Shown piece by piece: positions 6,506-7,837 of a DNA stretch of 7,837 bases. A program made the translations under genes and the position numbers. The stretch's first letter is position 1. The number at the start of each line of letters is the position of its first letter. The DNA comes from Mariprofundus sp. Its GTDB lineage: Bacteria > Pseudomonadota > Zetaproteobacteria > Mariprofundales > Mariprofundaceae. Below the pieces are notes generated by a model that was not told the DNA's origin, ran no database searches, and was given only the letters and a program-made list of their open reading frames with translations. The DNA lies in NCBI GenBank assembly GCA_015485035.1, contig WFUI01000248.1, forward strand, positions 1-7,837, given 5' to 3'.

Positions 6506-7218
6506 CCGCCCAGTTCGCGGGTAGCCGCCTCAATATCTTTTTCCAGCCGTACCATCAGTTCAACACGTCTGGTCGACGATACTTCTTCAGCAGGAATATA
6601 GGGTAAGAAACGGAAAGTGATCGTGCCCGGTTTTTTGATAAAACCACGTTTCGGCCACAACGCACCTGCGTTGTGCGCCATCGGCAGAATGCCTGCCCCG
6701 GCTTTCTGGGCCAGAATCACCCCGCCCGGCTGATAGTTCCCGGTTGCACCAACTGCTGCGCGTGTTCCCTCCGGAAATATCACCACCCAGCGGTTTTTTC
6801 CCAGCATGTCCGAACCACGCTTGATAACCTGCTTGATAGCTTTACGGGGAGAGCCGCGACGAATACCGATTGCACCCATCAGCGCCAGGGCCCAGCCGAA
6901 AAATGGGATATAGAACAATTCGCGTTTGAGCACCCAGGTGTAAGGCGGCACAAGAATCGGCATGGCTATCGTTTCAGCCGCTGACTGGTGTTTGGCGACC
7001 ACCACGCAGGCGTGATCAGGGAAATGTTCCCTGCCCTCAATAACGATGCGGATACCGCACAAAATCCTGAGAAGAAAAAACGTGGCCTTTGACCAAACCT
7101 TCGCCCATACCCATGAAGCGGAAAAACCGAATGGCCTAAACAGGATGATTAACAGTGAAAACAACAGCGTCAGTAACATAAAACAAACATTGAATGCCGC
7201 CGAACGAATAACCAGCAT
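6502..7218 (-). CDS. plsC: 1-acyl-sn-glycerol-3-phosphate acyltransferase
   Basis: Adds the second acyl chain to lysophosphatidic acid to make phosphatidic acid at the inner membrane. After a hydrophobic N-terminal anchor (about 8-30) comes the acyltransferase domain with AKHQSAAET (75-83 from the ATG), where the catalytic pair is His-x4-Glu, a variant common in the KHQS-W/A-ET subgroup of PlsC-like proteins instead of the usual His-x4-Asp. GAIGIRRGSPRKAI and VVIFPEGTR follow, the last holding the Glu-Gly-Thr-Arg substrate motif. I start at the ATG at 7216-7218 (238 residues): GGAG lies seven bases ahead of it, and its A is shared with the TGA stop of gmhB. A TTG one codon earlier (7221) is possible but too close to the ribosome-binding site. 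The gene ends tail to tail with the DUF4389 gene. Confidence 0.93.
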   Translation of the reverse strand: MLVIRSAAFNVCFMLLTLLFSLLIILFRPFGFSASWVWAKVWSKATFFLLRILCGIRIVIEGREHFPDHACVVVAKHQSAAETIAMPILVPPYTWVLKRELFYIPFFGWALALMGAIGIRRGSPRKAIKQVIKRGSDMLGKNRWVVIFPEGTRAAVGATGNYQPGGVILAQKAGAGILPMAHNAGALWPKRGFIKKPGTITFRFLPYIPAEEVSSTRRVELMVRLEKDIEAATRELGG

Positions 7219-7790
7219 CAACCCTCTCCCTGGAGAATCATGTCTGCGGCTTCGGCAAGATCTGCATATACTCGAATGTCCGGCTGCAGCCGGCGTGATG
7301 CCTCCAGAATCGCGGCAGCATCACCATAACCGCTCCGCACCAGCATGGCCGGCACTCCTGCACCATGCGCTGCCTGCACATCACGGATCGAATCCCCCAC
7401 AAACAACGCGGCTTCCGGCTGATTCTGCATACCCAGTGCCTGTAAGGTTTCCAGCACCATGCCCGGTTTGGGCTTGCGACAAAAACAATGATCATCCGGT
7501 CCATGCGGACAATAAGCGACATGAGAAATGAAGCCGCCAGCCTGCTCAATGGCCAGCATCATTTTGGCATGTATGGTGTTGAATGTATCCTGATCCATCA
7601 TTTTACGTGCCAGCGCCGATTGATTGCTGATAATGGCTATGGTCAGCCCCGCCCTGGTCAACCGTGCAATAGCTTCCAGTGAACCTGGAACAGGGGTCCA
7701 CTGGTCAGGGGTGAGAATATAATCCGGTGAATCAAAATTAATGACTCCGTCGCGATCCAGCAGAACAGCCAATGGCCGACGGGCATTCAT
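7218..7790 (-). CDS. gmhB: D-glycero-D-manno-heptose 1,7-bisphosphate 7-phosphatase (HAD family)
   Basis: Removes the 7-phosphate of heptose bisphosphate on the way to ADP-heptose for the lipopolysaccharide inner core. The 190 residues form one HAD domain: LLDRDGVIN (10-18) with nucleophile Asp12 and general acid/base Asp14, IISNQS (53-58), a zinc-binding loop CPHGPDDHCFCRKP with Cys94, His96, Cys102 and Cys104, and VGDSIRD (131-137) with metal ligand Asp133. The zinc loop is shorter than in E. coli GmhB but keeps all four ligands. The start codon follows the trxB stop by three bases in the same reading frame, and the stop codon shares a base with the plsC start, so the three genes form a tight operon. 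gmhB next to plsC is a familiar proteobacterial arrangement. The related histidinol-phosphatase domain is less likely given that context. Confidence 0.93.
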   Translation of the reverse strand: MNARRPLAVLLDRDGVINFDSPDYILTPDQWTPVPGSLEAIARLTRAGLTIAIISNQSALARKMMDQDTFNTIHAKMMLAIEQAGGFISHVAYCPHGPDDHCFCRKPKPGMVLETLQALGMQNQPEAALFVGDSIRDVQAAHGAGVPAMLVRSGYGDAAAILEASRRLQPDIRVYADLAEAADMILQGEG

Positions 7791-7793
7791 ATT

Positions 7794-7837
7794 CTATGCC
7801 TGTGCACTCAGCCAACGTTCGGCATCGAGTGCGGCCT
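7794..7837 (-). CDS. trxB: Thioredoxin reductase, last 13 codons (partial)
   Basis: Only the extreme C-terminus is in the window: Ala-Ala-Leu-Asp-Ala-Glu-Arg-Trp-Leu-Ser-Ala-Gln-Ala and a TAG stop (7794-7796). AALDAERWL closely resembles the AALDAERYL near the end of bacterial thioredoxin reductase, the helix that follows the FAD-binding segment. The enzyme passes electrons from NADPH to thioredoxin. With so few residues the call rests on this one motif, so another FAD-dependent reductase of the same family is possible. gmhB begins three bases after the stop. Confidence 0.65.
   Translation of the reverse strand, partial: AALDAERWLSAQA

Noticed and set aside
7219..7221. TTG as start codon of plsC
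   Set aside because: Only four bases from GGAG, whereas the adjacent ATG has better spacing and shares a base with the gmhB stop.
7046..7531. Plus-strand open frame of about 161 codons across plsC and gmhB
   Set aside because: It overlaps two well-supported minus-strand genes and its product is a Pro/His/Arg-rich sequence typical of a shadow frame.

Overview
The window is a stretch of proteobacterial housekeeping chromosome with nearly every base assigned to a conserved gene. The evidence for a Gram-negative proteobacterium is the gene order prs / rplY (long, CTC-type L25) / pth / ychF, a GmhB heptose phosphatase (lipopolysaccharide heptose pathway), a YnfA-family membrane protein, a DUF4389 protein and a trxB-gmhB-plsC cluster. 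Base composition looks balanced and even across the window, with no sign of a recent foreign island. A gamma- or zeta-like lineage seems plausible, but the sequence alone does not settle it. No mobile element, CRISPR array, tRNA or rRNA was seen.

Layout. Positions 1-456 (+) hold the 3' part of prs (PRPP synthase). Positions 548-874 (-) hold ynfA, a small four-helix membrane protein placed against the grain between prs and rplY. Positions 1007-3978 (+) carry rplY, pth, ychF and ppa, closely spaced and probably at least partly co-transcribed, and they end in a strong intrinsic terminator (4014-4045). Positions 4069-6505 (+) carry hppA (membrane pyrophosphatase) and a DUF4389 membrane protein. 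Positions 6502-7837 (-) carry plsC, gmhB and the last codons of trxB, a tightly packed operon reading toward the hppA unit. The two operons meet tail to tail with overlapping stop codons. The two gaps around ynfA (457-547 and 875-1006) are short. The first shows no convincing terminator. The second holds a candidate rplY promoter and a leader hairpin.

How the genes fit together. Prs makes PRPP for nucleotide synthesis, which releases pyrophosphate downstream. Ppa and HppA both hydrolyse pyrophosphate: Ppa in the cytoplasm with energy lost as heat, HppA in the membrane with energy kept as an ion gradient. HppA carries the residues of the K+-dependent class (Ala450/Gly453) and a Glu227 placed as in Na+-pumping members. 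L25, Pth and YchF act on or around the ribosome. PlsC and GmhB serve phospholipid and lipopolysaccharide synthesis.

I see no undescribed multi-gene system here. The signals most worth a second look are regulatory: the hppA promoter candidate appears to run into the ppa terminator, so that the hppA transcript would start inside the hairpin; and a perfect 11-bp GC-rich hairpin followed by four T's lies inside pth.
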